NCBI GenBank assembly: GCA_917880885.1
Contig: OU862921.1
Span: 53,432,508-53,496,507, forward strand
DNA from: Limnephilus marmoratus
Lineage: Eukaryota; Arthropoda; Insecta; Trichoptera; Limnephilidae
DNA: 64,000 nt
Reading direction: 5' to 3'
A model generated the notes under the pieces. It was not told where the DNA came from and did no database searches. It saw only the letters and a program-made list of their open reading frames with translations. Positions 36,706-48,600 of the stretch are shown in pieces. Position 1 is the stretch's first letter; each line of letters begins with the position of its first letter. Made by a program: the position numbers and the translations under genes.

Positions 36706-39403
36706 ATTTTTTATTCCTTAAGAGAATTCATTTTAAATGCAATAATTATATCAATACGGGAATGGTGGTCGAAAAATTCTAAAATGATGTAATTAACAAT
36801 TCAACGAATAAAGAAGAATTTGAATTAATAAAATTGTGGCTTCGTCAGCATTATACAAAAACACATAATTATATGCTTATACCTACATTTGAGTCACGCA
36901 TGATGACAAAATAATAAAAAAATGAAGCAATTGAAATATAACCGAGCAGCAAATAGAAAATTGTAATAATTTTTGTGAATTTAGCTATTCAGCAAGTTGT
37001 TGACAGAATTTAAAAAAATTAGAAGATAATAATATTGCAGAATTAGTGTCGTTAAAAAAACTATGCAAATGTTTATTTACGCATTTGAAAACTCCGGTCT
37101 CGTTTTTGTTATCCCTTAATGACGGAAATATTAAAAATTAATGAATAATGGGGCGTGTTTTTATAATGCGGCATAGTTGAAATCCAACACGTCACATTAA
37201 TACGGTGCCAACACTATCGGAGAAATTTATCAACACTATTTCCCGACCCTTTTTCATATCACTAAACGGTGAGGCGTCGACCATCGATCCGGCTAACCTG
37301 CTAACCTGCTCCATGCCGTGCAGCCATGGCAAATATAATTAATTCATTTCAACGCCTAATCGGTGTTTGATGCTTACTCAGATATCCTTATTTTCACATA
37401 TTAATATGATAAAATAATTTCACGTTAACTAATTTGAAATAGACACTAGTAAGCCATCGCTATTTTCTATCCAAATCGCAGCTTCATGACAGCAGCAACA
37501 CAACAAGAAGTCAAAATCCAAGGAAAAGGCGTTCATCGGGGACGCTTTCTTCATTCGCTGTTAAATATCATCCACTTTGATCTGTGTGAAAGTGGCTTTT
37601 CTGTTAGTGGAAGTCGATATAACGAATAACAAAACATACTGATTGTGTTAAATTTTCCAGTTTTGTAAAGCACAATCTATCAGTGACGAAAGCACCAGAT
37701 TTGTTGTACACTATTCTTGATTTTAAGGTTGTGGGAACTAGATGCAAGATTAGTACTATACATTCTGTCAGCAGGAGAGGTTAAAGGAGACGCAAGTTAA
37801 CGGGTAACTCAGGTTAAAGAGTGAATATTTAATAATAATCGCTGCTATAAAGTTATGCATCAAAGGCAAATCGCGCTAAAAGGGTAAATGAAAATACGTG
37901 AACTGGTAGATATTATGTACATACAGAGTATATTTAAGGGTACAGAGTACAGAGTCCACACAGCCGAGTTCTTTACTTTGCATTAGTAGTTCATGTTCGC
38001 GGGTCGTTGTAAGGCAAATATGCAATCGGGGGGATTTCTCCGTACAATGCATTAGTTATGTATTTTTAACCGATTTTCGTGAGAGTTTATTTTAATTTAC
38101 GGCCAGCGGTCACGTGACAGAGGATCTCGTGACTCGGCTAGTACCTACCCACACTACTGAGAGGTAGCTCGTTAATGCAAAGTCCAGCTTTTTGTCCCTC
38201 TTCCGTGCACTTTGCATATCGTCACTCCGCTATAATTTACCACCACTTATAACTGATTTAAAAAATATCGGTTTCCTGTTAAAGACTTCGCCCTACGATT
38301 TTGCAGGGGATTCAAGCGAAGTATAAAAATAGCGATGAATTTCGAGATTAAAAGCAACTGTCGAAGGAAATTAAAACCAAGAATTTATCAAATATTTTTA
38401 TGACCCATTTGTCTTCAACTTCAACCGTTCACGCGATTTCCCAATCAACATTTCATGGCAAGAAAGCAAAAGTAAGATTTATTTGTGCGGCAAATATAAT
38501 CATAACAATATGTGGCTTATTTATTTCCTTTATTAAAATTATTTTTATCGATAAATTACGCGGGCGAGCAATATTTAGGCAGGGCTTATAACCTCTAGTA
38601 CAGGCAACACAAAGGTTTCGGAGAATCAATATTTAAGTCCCGAATCATCTATGTCGATATTATATTTAATCATTCTTTGCATTGTAATATTTTCAAAATA
38701 AAAATACGTCGTGAAGAAAATACTACCTACGATATTTATATCCGATCAGTGAGTCCGAACATTATGTAGAACTGAGCAGAAAAACAAGCAATGTTTTTTT
38801 AAATAATCCGTGATCGCTAAGCCTAAAATGTTTGAATTTTGTAAATAGCTTTTTAATATAATTAAAGGTAACAGAAAGTGTATTTGAGCATGAAACTAAT
38901 GAGTAATGAGCGTCTAGACAAAGTGGTTTCGAGAAAATCCTCACTATTTACCTCTGAGGAAATAACGTCATTAGGATGTTAGGAAGATAAGACTTAATTT
39001 GTAGATTTCGCCAGTTTTTTGATCATTTCAAAGCATTTTTTGCATCTTTGGCAATCGGCCAAGTTGCTCGAATAAAATCTTTTTTTTTCATTAAACGGTT
39101 CGCATACACAAAATGATTCGAGAAGGTACACACAGTGGGTTCGTTTCCTATATCGGCTGAACAATAAAAGTTTTGACTGGTCCTTCTAAGACGGCCCTTT
39201 ATGCGGCGGGACAGATGTCTCCGAGGCACAATGGCTAATTTGACACAATAAGCCGCACAGATAATGGCCGCTGGGTGAAAAATCTAAATGGTGGTCTAAC
39301 TTCTAAGTAGCTTCTCCACACATAGGGCTGTGCGCTAAATGACCATAAAAACATCAACCATTTATTTAGACTTAATTTAATTGTTTGAAATATATTTTTA
39401 TTA
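36706..39403. other. Unannotated DNA
   Basis: No gene recognised. Octamer-like ATGCAAA/TTTGCAT words cluster loosely at 37.85-38.22 kb (for example about 38173 and 38208), but this is weak evidence for a regulatory element. Confidence 0.45.
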
Positions 39404-39406
39404 TAA
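39404..39406. repeat. TAA target duplication, left
   Basis: TAA directly before GGGGCC; repeated at 39852-39854 after GGCCCC. Confidence 0.75.
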
Positions 39407-39851
39407 GGGGCCATCCATAAATTACGCCACACGAATATCATGACTTTTTAACCCCCCCCCCCCCTCCCCCCCATCCGTCCGTCCCTGTCACACATCGTCA
39501 CATTTGTGAGACCCCCTCCCCCCTAGCGTCAAGTCACATATTTTGCAATTTTACGTGTAAGAACTGTAATTGGTAATATTTAATATCGTCCCGGTTATAT
39601 TTACCACAACGGAGGCGGCGTACGGGATACCACAACGGAAGGGGCGTAACGGGATACCACGACGGAAGGAGAAAATGGGAAACCACGACGGAGGGGGCGT
39701 AATGGGATGGGGAAAATATTTTTGAAGCAGTCGCATGTGTCGTAGTCGTTTTGTGCATGTGACGTCAAAAAGCTGATGGGCCCCCATATCCCTTGTCACA
39801 CTTTACTACCCCCCTCCCCCTTAAGGCGTGACGTAATTTATGAACGGCCCC
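39407..39851. mobile_element. Harbinger-like MITE, 445 bp
   Basis: The left end GGGGCCATCCATAAATTACG and right end CGTAATTTATGAACGGCCCC are inverted repeats with two mismatches and one or two shifted bases. TAA flanks both ends. A 3-bp TWA-type duplication with G-rich inverted ends is the hallmark of the PIF/Harbinger group. There is no transposase frame, so it is non-autonomous. Subterminal poly-C/poly-G stretches (39451-39474 and about 39810-39820) and a four-unit minisatellite (39602-39707) fill the interior. Confidence 0.75.
39602..39707. repeat. 26-27 bp minisatellite inside the MITE
   Basis: Four consecutive units start at 39602, 39628, 39655 and 39681. Each begins TACCAC or AACCAC plus ACGG-like core and ends GGGA. 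Units are 26, 27, 26 and 27 bp long. Confidence 0.85.
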
Positions 39852-39854
39852 TAA

Positions 39855-40733
39855 TGTTGCTAAACCACATGTAAATCTTTAAACGAGTGTATGCGGAATC
39901 GATCGCAATGTTTCTTAATTTATGTATTTTGGCCATGGTAAATTTATGAAATGTGTCAAAATGAAGCTTTCAAATGCTACTAGATAAATTGTCCTGTTTT
40001 GTCAAAGGATTCGTGGAAAATATAGAGTTATTATAGTGTATCAAATGAAAGAGGACTTAAAACTCAATGAGATAAAATACTCCAACAAAATTAATACTGT
40101 ATGTTTGCAAATTGTGGTGTGTAGTTTGCAAATTATAATATTGTATATAGTGTGCATAAACTCGTAGTTCAAGCGGAAAACTGGTCACAAAGAGAAACTC
40201 ATCACAAAAAGAACTCAAATAAACTTTTTTTTTCGATCTGTGCATTTGGATTATAATTTTATTTTTTAAACTTTTTAAATTTTTTTCGGCAAATTAATAG
40301 TTAAAAGGTTTTTGGGGCCGGATCTATGCGTTGACGAATTTTAAAGTGAACATTTATAATAACTCCCTAGCGATCAATTAATTTTCGTTTTTGAACTAAA
40401 TATTCCAACTTCGGACATCATTTACTCTAAAACGAAAGCTCAAATAAAAAAAAGTCTTTCCATAAATTCGACTCCAAATAAGATACACCTTCATCCGTTT
40501 CTGGATACCTTTGTTATCCAGAAACATATAAGAAATAATTACTATTTCTTCTTCGGTTGCTTTCTTCTTTTGAAGGCTGGTTATCCTCATTCAATTAAAA
40601 GTCATATAAATAACTCGTATTATTGTGGCATAACCACAGTTTAATAGCGACCTTGAACTCACACTAACAATAATAAGGAAAAACTAAAATACTTGCAGAA
40701 CTTAAATACTCGGACCCATAAGCTTGTTTAAAT
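39855..40733. other. Unannotated AT-rich DNA
   Basis: No gene or repeat boundary recognised. Confidence 0.55.
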
Positions 40734-40886
40734 GATAATGTAACATTACTAGACATACGTATGACGTATGAGGCGTACATGAGTTATTAATAATAACTGT
40801 TATTAATAATGCTTATTTACACGATAATGTAACATTACTAGACATACGTATGACGTATGAGGCGTACATGAGTTATTAATAATAAC
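40734..40886. repeat. Perfect 64-bp direct repeat, period 89
   Basis: GATAATGTAACATTACTAGA... to ...AATAATAAC occurs at 40734-40797 and at 40823-40886 with no difference. The 25-bp spacer continues an inverted version of the end (GTTATTAATAAT). Perfect identity implies a recent duplication or conversion. Confidence 0.9.
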
Positions 40887-41411
40887 CTCATTAAATATTT
40901 TGAAGCATTAATCATCACGATTAATATTATCAGCAAGTAATTTCTGTATGAAAGAGAGATATAAGATATAGCGTTGATGTTTCGTTGTTATGATTGCTGG
41001 CTGTGTTTTATCACACCCCTGAGGTCTAGTTTAGTGTCATAATGGCTGTTTGCCACACAGCACACCACAAGCGCGCGGTCAAGGGACGGGGACGGGGACG
41101 GAGATGCGTGAAGACGCGTGAAAAGACGGTGTTTTGCGGAGATGTGATTTATTGTCGCTAACCGATGTTTGACAACCCTCGGCCGGGTGAAGGTTCTTTG
41201 GTACTATCCCACTACTCAGAGAGCCGCTTTCTCTCTAGGTGCGTTAAGGTAAGTGCACACACTGCACACGGTATATTCTAAGATAAATAACAAATACTTA
41301 AACAGAGGGATGATTTTATTGCCAGAGCGGATGGCTCTTAAACCCAATAAAACGCGTTTTTGAAAATACGTATATATTATATACCTATATTATTCTTCTT
41401 AAGTTGGTTCC
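40887..41411. other. Unannotated DNA
   Basis: Contains a short G/A-rich (GGGACG)n-like stretch near 41085-41104. No gene recognised. Confidence 0.5.
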
Positions 41412-41760
41412 TCATTGATGAGGATCGTGACCCCCACTCTTATTTCTATGATATACAAGGCTCCTCCACTCTTCGCGGTTCTGAGATGCGTATAGATCCA
41501 AGGATACCAACATATCGAACGCCAGTGATACTTGGTCACTCCAGCGCATTTGAGGATCTTCCTCTGTTTCTCCAACCTTCCATTTTGCCAGTGAATTTAA
41601 TTTTCTCCAGGTTGCAGTCCTTTGTTTGGCGAGCAACGTGTCCAAAGTATCTCAAAATACATTGAAGGCAGATAGTTGGAAGCCTATTGTGATGACTGAC
41701 GACTAACTCTTCCAAAATGAACACACTTTTGCGTCTGACTGTCCATGGATACTTGAGCAT
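41412..41760 (-). pseudogene. Retroelement ORF2 C-terminal remnant
   Basis: Two minus-strand frames join across a frameshift near 41555-41570. The upstream part has LRYFGHVARQ, NLEKIKFTGKMEG and RNRGRSS; the downstream part has WSDQVSLAFDM, REEWRSLVY and ends GHDPHQ. The order L-FGHV-R, GK-EG-R-RGR, W-DQ, R--WR, HDP is the well-known tail of RTE/Jockey-like LINE polyproteins. No RT palm is left. Confidence 0.7.
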
Positions 41761-42479
41761 TTTTCTGCAGTACCTACTACATTTCGAGGGGGTCTATCCG
41801 TTTTCCTTCGCCGGGCCAAAGTGTCCCCACTGTATTGAAATAAAGGGAAAATCAGCTTCCAAACGAGTCTCATGCCGGTGGTCTTTGTTATCTGTCATTC
41901 ATTATAAATTATCTGTACATTATAAAACAAAAAACAATATTGAGATTTGTTAGATATTGGTTAGCTGTGCTAAACAGATATGTAACTAGTAGCAAGTTAC
42001 GAAAAACTACAAGGTTTTATTAGCAAGAAGAGGAATACTTTTATTGTCTTAAATTCAGACTTTAGCCTCCTGGCAGTCTGTCTATCCAGCCTTCATTACA
42101 TATGACGACTAATAAAGGACAACAGAGCTTTGCGATGTTCCGCAGTATTATTGGAGAGCAATCCAAGATTCCGGACGATTTTATGCATTTACGCCGCATT
42201 CCTTAATAATAATAATAACGTAATATTTGTACAGAGCAGTTTTGTGTTATTTCACTTCAAGTACTTAATGGTAGATGTTATCCGTAGCGCCTTGATGATA
42301 GGTGAGAGAGCACTATTCCGAACCGAAAAATTGCTTGAAGTAGCTCTAACCACTCGATGGACTTTACCCATCAAAAGAATCTCTAATATTCCCATTACGG
42401 TGCCACTGGCTCCGGGACTCTTGTGCGGTATCCCTTTGTATTTGGATTGCAGTTTTTTTTTTAATCTTCATAACACACT
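41761..42479. other. Unannotated DNA with a small SINE-tail match
   Basis: CACTGGCTCCGGGACTCTTGTGCGGTATCC at about 42403-42432 resembles the 3' end of family B. Nothing else is recognised. Confidence 0.4.
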
Positions 42480-42764
42480 TTACTGTTAATTAAACTTCAT
42501 CCAACGTACTAATGAAGCCATCAACAAAGCCAAAAAATGCTGGAATGTATAATTCGTATATCAAAACCTTTCCGCAACATAAAGACTCTACATACCCTTT
42601 ACACCGCGTATATCCGTCTCCACAAAGAACACTGCATACTGATCCGTACTGCTTTCTACCAAACCCATAATGAAAGATTGAAAGATTTAAAAAAAATACA
42701 TTTGAAACTCATAAATTATAAACTTTTCACATTTACACTTTTCACATTAAACCGATTCCATTAA
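42480..42764 (+). pseudogene. Non-LTR RT C-terminal remnant
   Basis: From 42537 the frame reads IIRISKPFRNIKTLHTLY, AYIRLHKEHCILI, then THNERLKDLKKIHLKLINYK. Despite losses this follows the same post-palm region as the fragment at 24613-25290 (F-N--TL--LY-A-VR--LEY, then a Q-rich F--F-NYK helix). The upstream bases 42480-42536 fit the preceding residues in another frame. It is an old, short insertion with no catalytic residues. Confidence 0.55.
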
Positions 42765-44974
42765 ATTTCACATCAACTTTAAAAAAAAAATTTTATTCAT
42801 TGCTTTGAATGGTTACATCATTTGTGGATTTTTCGACCACCATGCTCGGCTCATGCCCGTCTTTTGGTTCATATACGATGTTTAATTTTTGACCAAATCT
42901 TCTTATTTTTTTTTTATTAAATGGGCTTACCAGTTTAATAAAAAATCATATTCCGTAAAGCACAATACTAAATCCAATTAATTTCATTTGCCCACGTGTA
43001 GAACCGACATTACAAAAAATCCCCTAATCCTCGTACCCAGAAGTGCGCAATTAAACACAAAATGTCACAATACAAACATTTTTAGCAACAACCTTCAGAA
43101 ATATCGAATAAAAGTATCGCGTACGATCGTAAATTAATACAAGGATTTGGAATGTATCGAGAGCATCTCCTATCCTTATCCTACATTTCTCTTCCTCCCC
43201 CTCTTACTTTAAATTAATTTTAAGGCACAATAAAACTCCATTTCCAGGCAACATTATCAGAAGAGCCTTTTTTGACAAGACTTCATTTATGTTTATCTTT
43301 GTATCCTCGTATAAATAATTTATTTTTATCTTTGTCTTCAATGTTCTAGGTAAAATTTTTTAAAAAATGATAATTTTTTTAAACTGTTAGTAAGTACTTG
43401 GTGGAGTTCGGTCGTAAAGAAAATAATTAAACCAATTTAAGTTTTGAATTGGTTTCATTATACTGATTACACTTTACTCATGACTTATTCCGAGAACAAA
43501 GTCTTACTTTAACTGATTACAAATGTATTTTTTTAGTAACTAAACACATTATTGGTAATAAAGTATTCAGTATTCATGAATGGTTTTGTCTGATGTGAAC
43601 GGACCATTAGAATGATAATTTTCTATGGGAATTCGCCTCAAAGCTCCCAAATTGTACAATCTCTTTGTTGTTTCGAAAACCGTATTTTTATTTACCTATA
43701 AATATAAATAAAATCTTACGTGTGGTTTGTTGACTTGGATGTGACTTTTATTGTGTTTCATATGCCACACAGAATTGCAAAAAGAGGACAGTGTTTGATA
43801 ACCTATTGTGAATTTGATATTACTTAAGATTTATTCACTGTTTACATCAACAAAAGAGTATTATTGCCAGGTTTAGCAATTTTTCATCCGTTTTTTGTAT
43901 TTTATATCAAGATCTTTAGAATATTTAACATGCTTTGTAGTAGAATACCGACAAAAAGCTAATGGATGTTTTCGGGAAAGTCAATAAAAACAGCAATAAA
44001 ATAAATACGACAACCACACTATCATATTGGTGGCGGCTGAAATGAAAAGTTGAAATGTGAAATTGTATTTTAATTCCTTTAATGATGAGATTAAAAGTAA
44101 AAGAAACATGGATAAATAGTTTCCTTTATAGCCGCATTTTCATTTATATTCATAATACTCGTTTCAATAATTATTGTTTCTAATAAAGGACTAATTGTAC
44201 ACAAACAAACAAATATCGTCAAATTACATAATTTCTAGTTTATTTAAATACTCGTATGTTTTATGTGCAGAAATTGAAAATTGTATCAAAATAAACAGTA
44301 AATGAGTATTGAAGACTGCAAGCTGGAAGAAATCGTTCGTACGTGATATTAAGAAATATTGTTATATTATTTTAAAAATAATATTGTTATTCTTAAATAT
44401 GTATATTTTACATAGATTTAATATTTAAGTAACTTTCTAAACTGTAACCTTTTAAAAGAAAAGATTTTGAAAGAAAGGCACCGTTAGCAAAAATACCAAA
44501 TAAGTAGTTTATCGGGACTTTTTAGTCTTGTTTTTTTAAATTACTCTCAATTAAATTAAAACAATAATTAAAATAAGCTTTTTACCAAAAACATATTAAT
44601 GAGTATCAGAAAATAGTTTTGTAAGTAACCCCCAACTAAGAGGGGAGACAGTAGCGTGGCGGCAAACGATTTAACCCCCGGCAAAGTTGTTTTGTCGTGC
44701 GCCCCTTTACCAATTTCATGATAGTAGCTTTGGGCAATGAGCACCATGTCTTTTTGAAAATGTTAATAAGATAGCTAATAATGATCATGTTAGGGGTAGA
44801 CCATTAAAGTTATCACAATTCTTATAAACTGTACCACCCAATATATACATACTTAATAAATGTTGTATTCCCAAGTTTGATAAATTAATATATAACTAAA
44901 CCTTAACTTAACTCTCTGTATGTAAAGTTTTTTTTGTACTTGACAGGCTGATAACCAAATATTTACAAACATTT
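42765..44974. other. Unannotated AT-rich DNA
   Basis: No gene or clear repeat recognised. Confidence 0.55.
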
Positions 44975-45040
44975 AGTAGTCGGGAGGAGGAGGAGATAGG
45001 GAAGAGTAGGGTGGGGAAGAGTTTTCTGGCCTACTGAAAA
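44975..45040 (-). repeat. Family B fragment, copy B4
   Basis: Only the purine-rich block (GGAGGAGGAGATAGGGAAGAG, GTGGGGAAG) of B1 is kept, in the same orientation as B1. Because the block is simple in sequence, the assignment is tentative. Confidence 0.35.
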
Positions 45041-45175
45041 ATAAAATGTCCAATAAAGGAGTGAGTAAATGGTTTACTTACGTCTGGAATGAGCATTCAA
45101 TTTTAAATGAATTTATGCAAAAATAATAAGCATCACAGGCAGATAATTTGGTTAATGATTTATTCAATTTTATTA

Positions 45176-45594
45176 TGACGACCTCCGTAGTCCAGTGGGT
45201 AAGACTCTTGACTCACAATCCGGAGGTCGCGGGTTCGAACCCGGCATGCGCAAATAAATTTTATTTGATTAATTTGTGTTTTCACAATTAATTCATATAA
45301 ATTAATATATATTGTATATTTGCGGCATGTTCCAGAGTGGAAGATACTATCAGTATCGCCCTGGTGTAAGACCACCATTCAGAATTGAAACGTTGCTTGA
45401 AAATGGTTTTAGCCGTGTTTAGTGACCAGATCTGAATAGCCAGGTACTTCCCAACCTTCCTCTTCCCCACCTCCTTCCCCTCCCCACTACCTTCAGCCTC
45501 ACAACATACCCCAATTGGGGATGCCATAGTCTCACTGGCTCCAGACGGGAGCAGTTGAGATTCTTGTGCGGTATTCACTGTAAAAAAAAAAAAA
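45176..45594 (+). repeat. Family B SINE, copy B3 (best copy)
   Basis: The head resembles a tRNA. It has an A-box TAGTCCAGTGGG (45188-45199), a B-box GGTTCGAACCC (45232-45242) inside a fair T-arm (CGGG...CCCG), and a D-arm-to-T-arm spacing of about 32 bp. The body follows with AAATAAATTTTATTTGATTA, CAGTATCGCCCTGGTGTAAG, CAGATCTGAATAGCC, a C/T-rich tract, CCCCAATTGGGG and an A13 tail. These boxes form a Pol III promoter. The 3' part (CTTGTGCGGTATTCACTGTAAAA) resembles the tail of family A, so both may be copied by one LINE. Confidence 0.85.
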
Positions 45595-46407
45595 TTTTTA
45601 ACGCCGTTTGGTATTCGAAGGTATTAGCACAATAATTTATCACGTCTTTCGGTGGTTCTTTCTTCGCTACTGCATGTAGGTATATTATTATTTTATAGAG
45701 AAGATAGACGAGGGCGGGATCGACTAATCCAGGACTTTAAGGAGCCGAGATCATAACACGGACAGGGGGAGAGTGAAGCTTGCATAAGTCAGTAATTCGT
45801 TCCATCGTGATAATGATGGCTTTTGCATAATGACTATCTCGTTTGATGGATGATCGGCACGCGTCCGTAGTGAGCTTTGTGCATAGGGGCAGAAGGGTTG
45901 TTCGGGATGTTCAGAGCCGTTCTGGGAATTTTTGTTTCATCTAGAACTCCTCTAAACTTAAGACGATAATTCGGTAGGTAGGTTTACAACTAAAAATAAA
46001 AACTCATTTTAAGAGAGCCGTGAGGCCATTAACAATAACAATAACAGTGAATAACAAATTATAATAGTATTTCATTAGGTACCTACCTACTTACTTATAT
46101 ATTATGATTGTTATGCACAAGAGCAAAAAATGCGCTACAAATCTGAGCGCCCACGTTTAATCGCCTGTTCACAATAACAACAATAATGGTCACTTAAAAA
46201 AAGTGTTATTGTTACACAGTAACTGAAAAATAATAATTGTGAGCATATTAATCGAATGCCAATAAAGCCTTTTCAAATCACAAGTTCAACCCCAAGGCGC
46301 TCTTAATTATCTACAATTTTTTTTGCATTGAATTTCATATCTACCTACTATATGTGTAAATAACATTAAAACCTTTTAAGACTGTTAAACAGGTATCTGC
46401 TATAATC
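45595..46407. other. Unannotated DNA
   Basis: No gene or repeat boundary recognised. Confidence 0.5.
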
Positions 46408-46491
46408 ATTATTATAATTGGATAATTTGTAGAGCGCCGTCTTTGTGAAAAATCACCTCAAGGCCGCTGTGTAATTTATTATGAATTCTTA
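46408..46491 (-). repeat. Short repeat D, copy D2
   Basis: Inverted relative to D1. It carries AATTTGTAGAGCGCCGT and ATCACCTCAAGGCCGCTGTG. Similarity to D1 is roughly four bases in five by eye. Confidence 0.5.
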
Positions 46492-46885
46492 AGCTCTTTC
46501 TAACTTTATTATTAAAAATAGATACAGAAACATACTTACTAGGCAGGTCAATTCCGATAAACATTCTTTATTCGAAAGTTTATGCTTGGAGAAGATTTTG
46601 CACGTGGAGGACATTATTTTTAAAACATGACATACATGATTTTACATTTGCTACCCCCATCACTTTTGGTATTACATTTAAGAAGATTAATGCCAAAGTT
46701 GAGTTAAAATTTATTTTGAAAGACAAGGAATTTGGGCCTCTTTAGGACTGGAGAATTTCCATAAAATGACTATTACAAAAGCTTACAAATAAAGAATTTG
46801 CTTATATTATTACACAAATAGTTGTTAACAATGTCGCGGGAAGTGAAGGCGAAGGTGAAAGGTTTTTTTTTACTTATGAATATGA
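46492..46885. other. Unannotated DNA
   Basis: Nothing supported. Confidence 0.5.
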
Positions 46886-47102
46886 CTTTTTTTTACATTA
46901 GCTCCACACAGGAGCCCTGAGGAAAATAATTTCCCTCAGGGCCTATGTCATCTTTGAGAATGCTGTGCGGATGGTTTTTTTAGAGAAAGGAAGGAGGGGA
47001 GAGTTCTGAGAAGGAAAAGGGTTTAAGGGGTGGGTAGGAATATGGGGTTCTGTGTATCCTGGTCATCCGCCTCCAAGACCTAGACAAACCTCACCCCATG
47101 AC
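46886..47102 (-). repeat. Family A retroposon copy A5 (deletion subfamily, head missing)
   Basis: Excellent tail part, with GCTCCACACAGGAGCC and the hairpin GCCCTGAGGAAAATAATTTC/CCTCAGGGC (46914-46941). It has the same internal deletion joint as A1. Similarity stops at CCCCATGAC (47102), so the head end is lost. Confidence 0.75.
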
Positions 47103-48040
47103 TGTCAGAAAAGGTGTGTTTAAAGTTTAGCTCTAAATTCCGCCGAGTCTGTGATTATTATAACTTAGCTAAGACATCAGCTATGACTACTATGAAATAT
47201 TCCTGGTTTTTAATCAACACTGCTCCAACTCCAAACATGCAAAGTCCCTGATTTAGTTTGAAATCAAAATTCAATCCTCGAACACCCGATTGCTGGTTTC
47301 CACGTATCCGTCATAACGAGTGATGATGTTGATAATCGCGCATAAATTGAATTAATTCGCTTAGTCCCACGAGGTACCTACGTGACAGACATTAATAACC
47401 TTCTGTACCCGGTATTGCCAATCATGAAGGAATCTCCATCGTCGATAACTAGGCCATTCACTCCAACGTTTTGTAATCTGATTCTTTAGGTTTTGTTTCT
47501 CCCGATGCCGTTGAGACTAATTGCGAAATTGATTCTGGCAGCGGTCACGATCTCCCAGAGCACCAAGGAAGATGGAGTTATGCCCCGCACTGTAATTCTT
47601 TTGTTTTTTTATAATGATGTAATAACCGCCAGATATATTATGTCATAGGTCGTAGCTTTACTTTATTACACACTTAGGCAGAAAATGGTGGACGGTTCCT
47701 TCTCATTTCTGATGCGTGCATATCACACGCGACTGTCACCCCGGTTCTAGGAAAACAGTAGAGGTTCATACGAGTAGCCCCATAAGAAGAATAAACACTT
47801 TATTGTTTTGTTTATGGTTTAAATTTAAAAGAGTACGACGTGCTGTTCATTCTGAAGGAGTGGAGATTCAAAGGAAGTCACAAACTAGCTTTTCTGTTTA
47901 AAACCCTTATTTTTTACCATCAACTCGTATATCGATAATATTTTAGGACCATTTGTTCTGATTTTTACTTTAGTTTGACGGGCACATATTATGTTTTTAC
48001 AAAAAAATGTAAGAAAGTATCATACCACCCTATATAAAAT
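47103..48040. other. Unannotated DNA
   Basis: No gene recognised; short frames at 47716-47901 have no motif. Confidence 0.5.
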
Positions 48041-48600
48041 TTCCGGCCCTGAGGAAAATAATTCTTGGGTTATAATAATAATAATATAATAATAATAATA
48101 ACCCTGCACACAGCATCTTTGGGGATGCTGTGTGCAGGGTCTTTTTAGGAAAGGGAGTTTTAGGAGGGAAAAGAGTATTTGAGATGGATAGGGGGTCAGT
48201 GTGTCCAGGAGTGACGGACTTATGAATCCATCCCTTCTACTGCAATGTTCCGAAAGACTACGGCTGGAGAAGTCAAATGGGCTCCCTCAACCATTCTCTC
48301 CCGATCCGGCCTGCCATGTAGCTTGGGGGCAGACGTATCCGCCGCCAAGACCAAACGTAGCGATTCACTTTGGGTGACCTATAGCAGAGTTTTTTCGTTT
48401 TTATGTTTGGGGTGTTATGACGTGTTGCGCTACTTCCTTCTTTAGCCAACGTTTCGGACAGCGTTGCAGTGTCCATCATCAGGGCAGATCCGGAAGATGC
48501 GGTTTTGGCAGTGAAAATCTTAAAACGTATCTATATCAGAGTTGTTGGTTATCCAATAAATGGTTCCCTGGGTGGCGGTACCCATACACGCCTTCCAAAT
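48041..48600 (-). repeat. Family A retroposon copy A6 with nested insertion
   Basis: Full-length family A copy split by a 147-bp insertion. Near its tail end it has gained an (AAT)n expansion and a perfect inverted repeat: CCCTGCACACAGCATC at 48102-48117 against its complement at 48124-48139. This hairpin is absent from other copies, where only the right arm is present. Confidence 0.8.
48390..48536 (-). mobile_element. 147-bp nested retroinsertion flanked by CAGAG
   Basis: CAGAG is found at 48385-48389 and 48537-48541, while undisturbed family A copies have a single GCAGAG at this point. The plus-strand left end is TTTTTT, i.e. a short A-tail on the minus strand. The insert carries CTGATGA, a GGACA/TGTCC hairpin and GAAAC on the minus strand (48482 to 48451). 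It is probably the 3' end of a longer retroelement; Penelope-like elements are one candidate. Confidence 0.7.

Noticed and set aside
39602..39707. CRISPR-like repeat array
   Set aside because: The units are contiguous with no spacers, and they lie in a eukaryotic MITE; it is a minisatellite.
45178..45252. tRNA gene
   Set aside because: Pol III boxes and a T-arm are present, but the acceptor stem does not pair, and the unit continues into a SINE body found in other copies.
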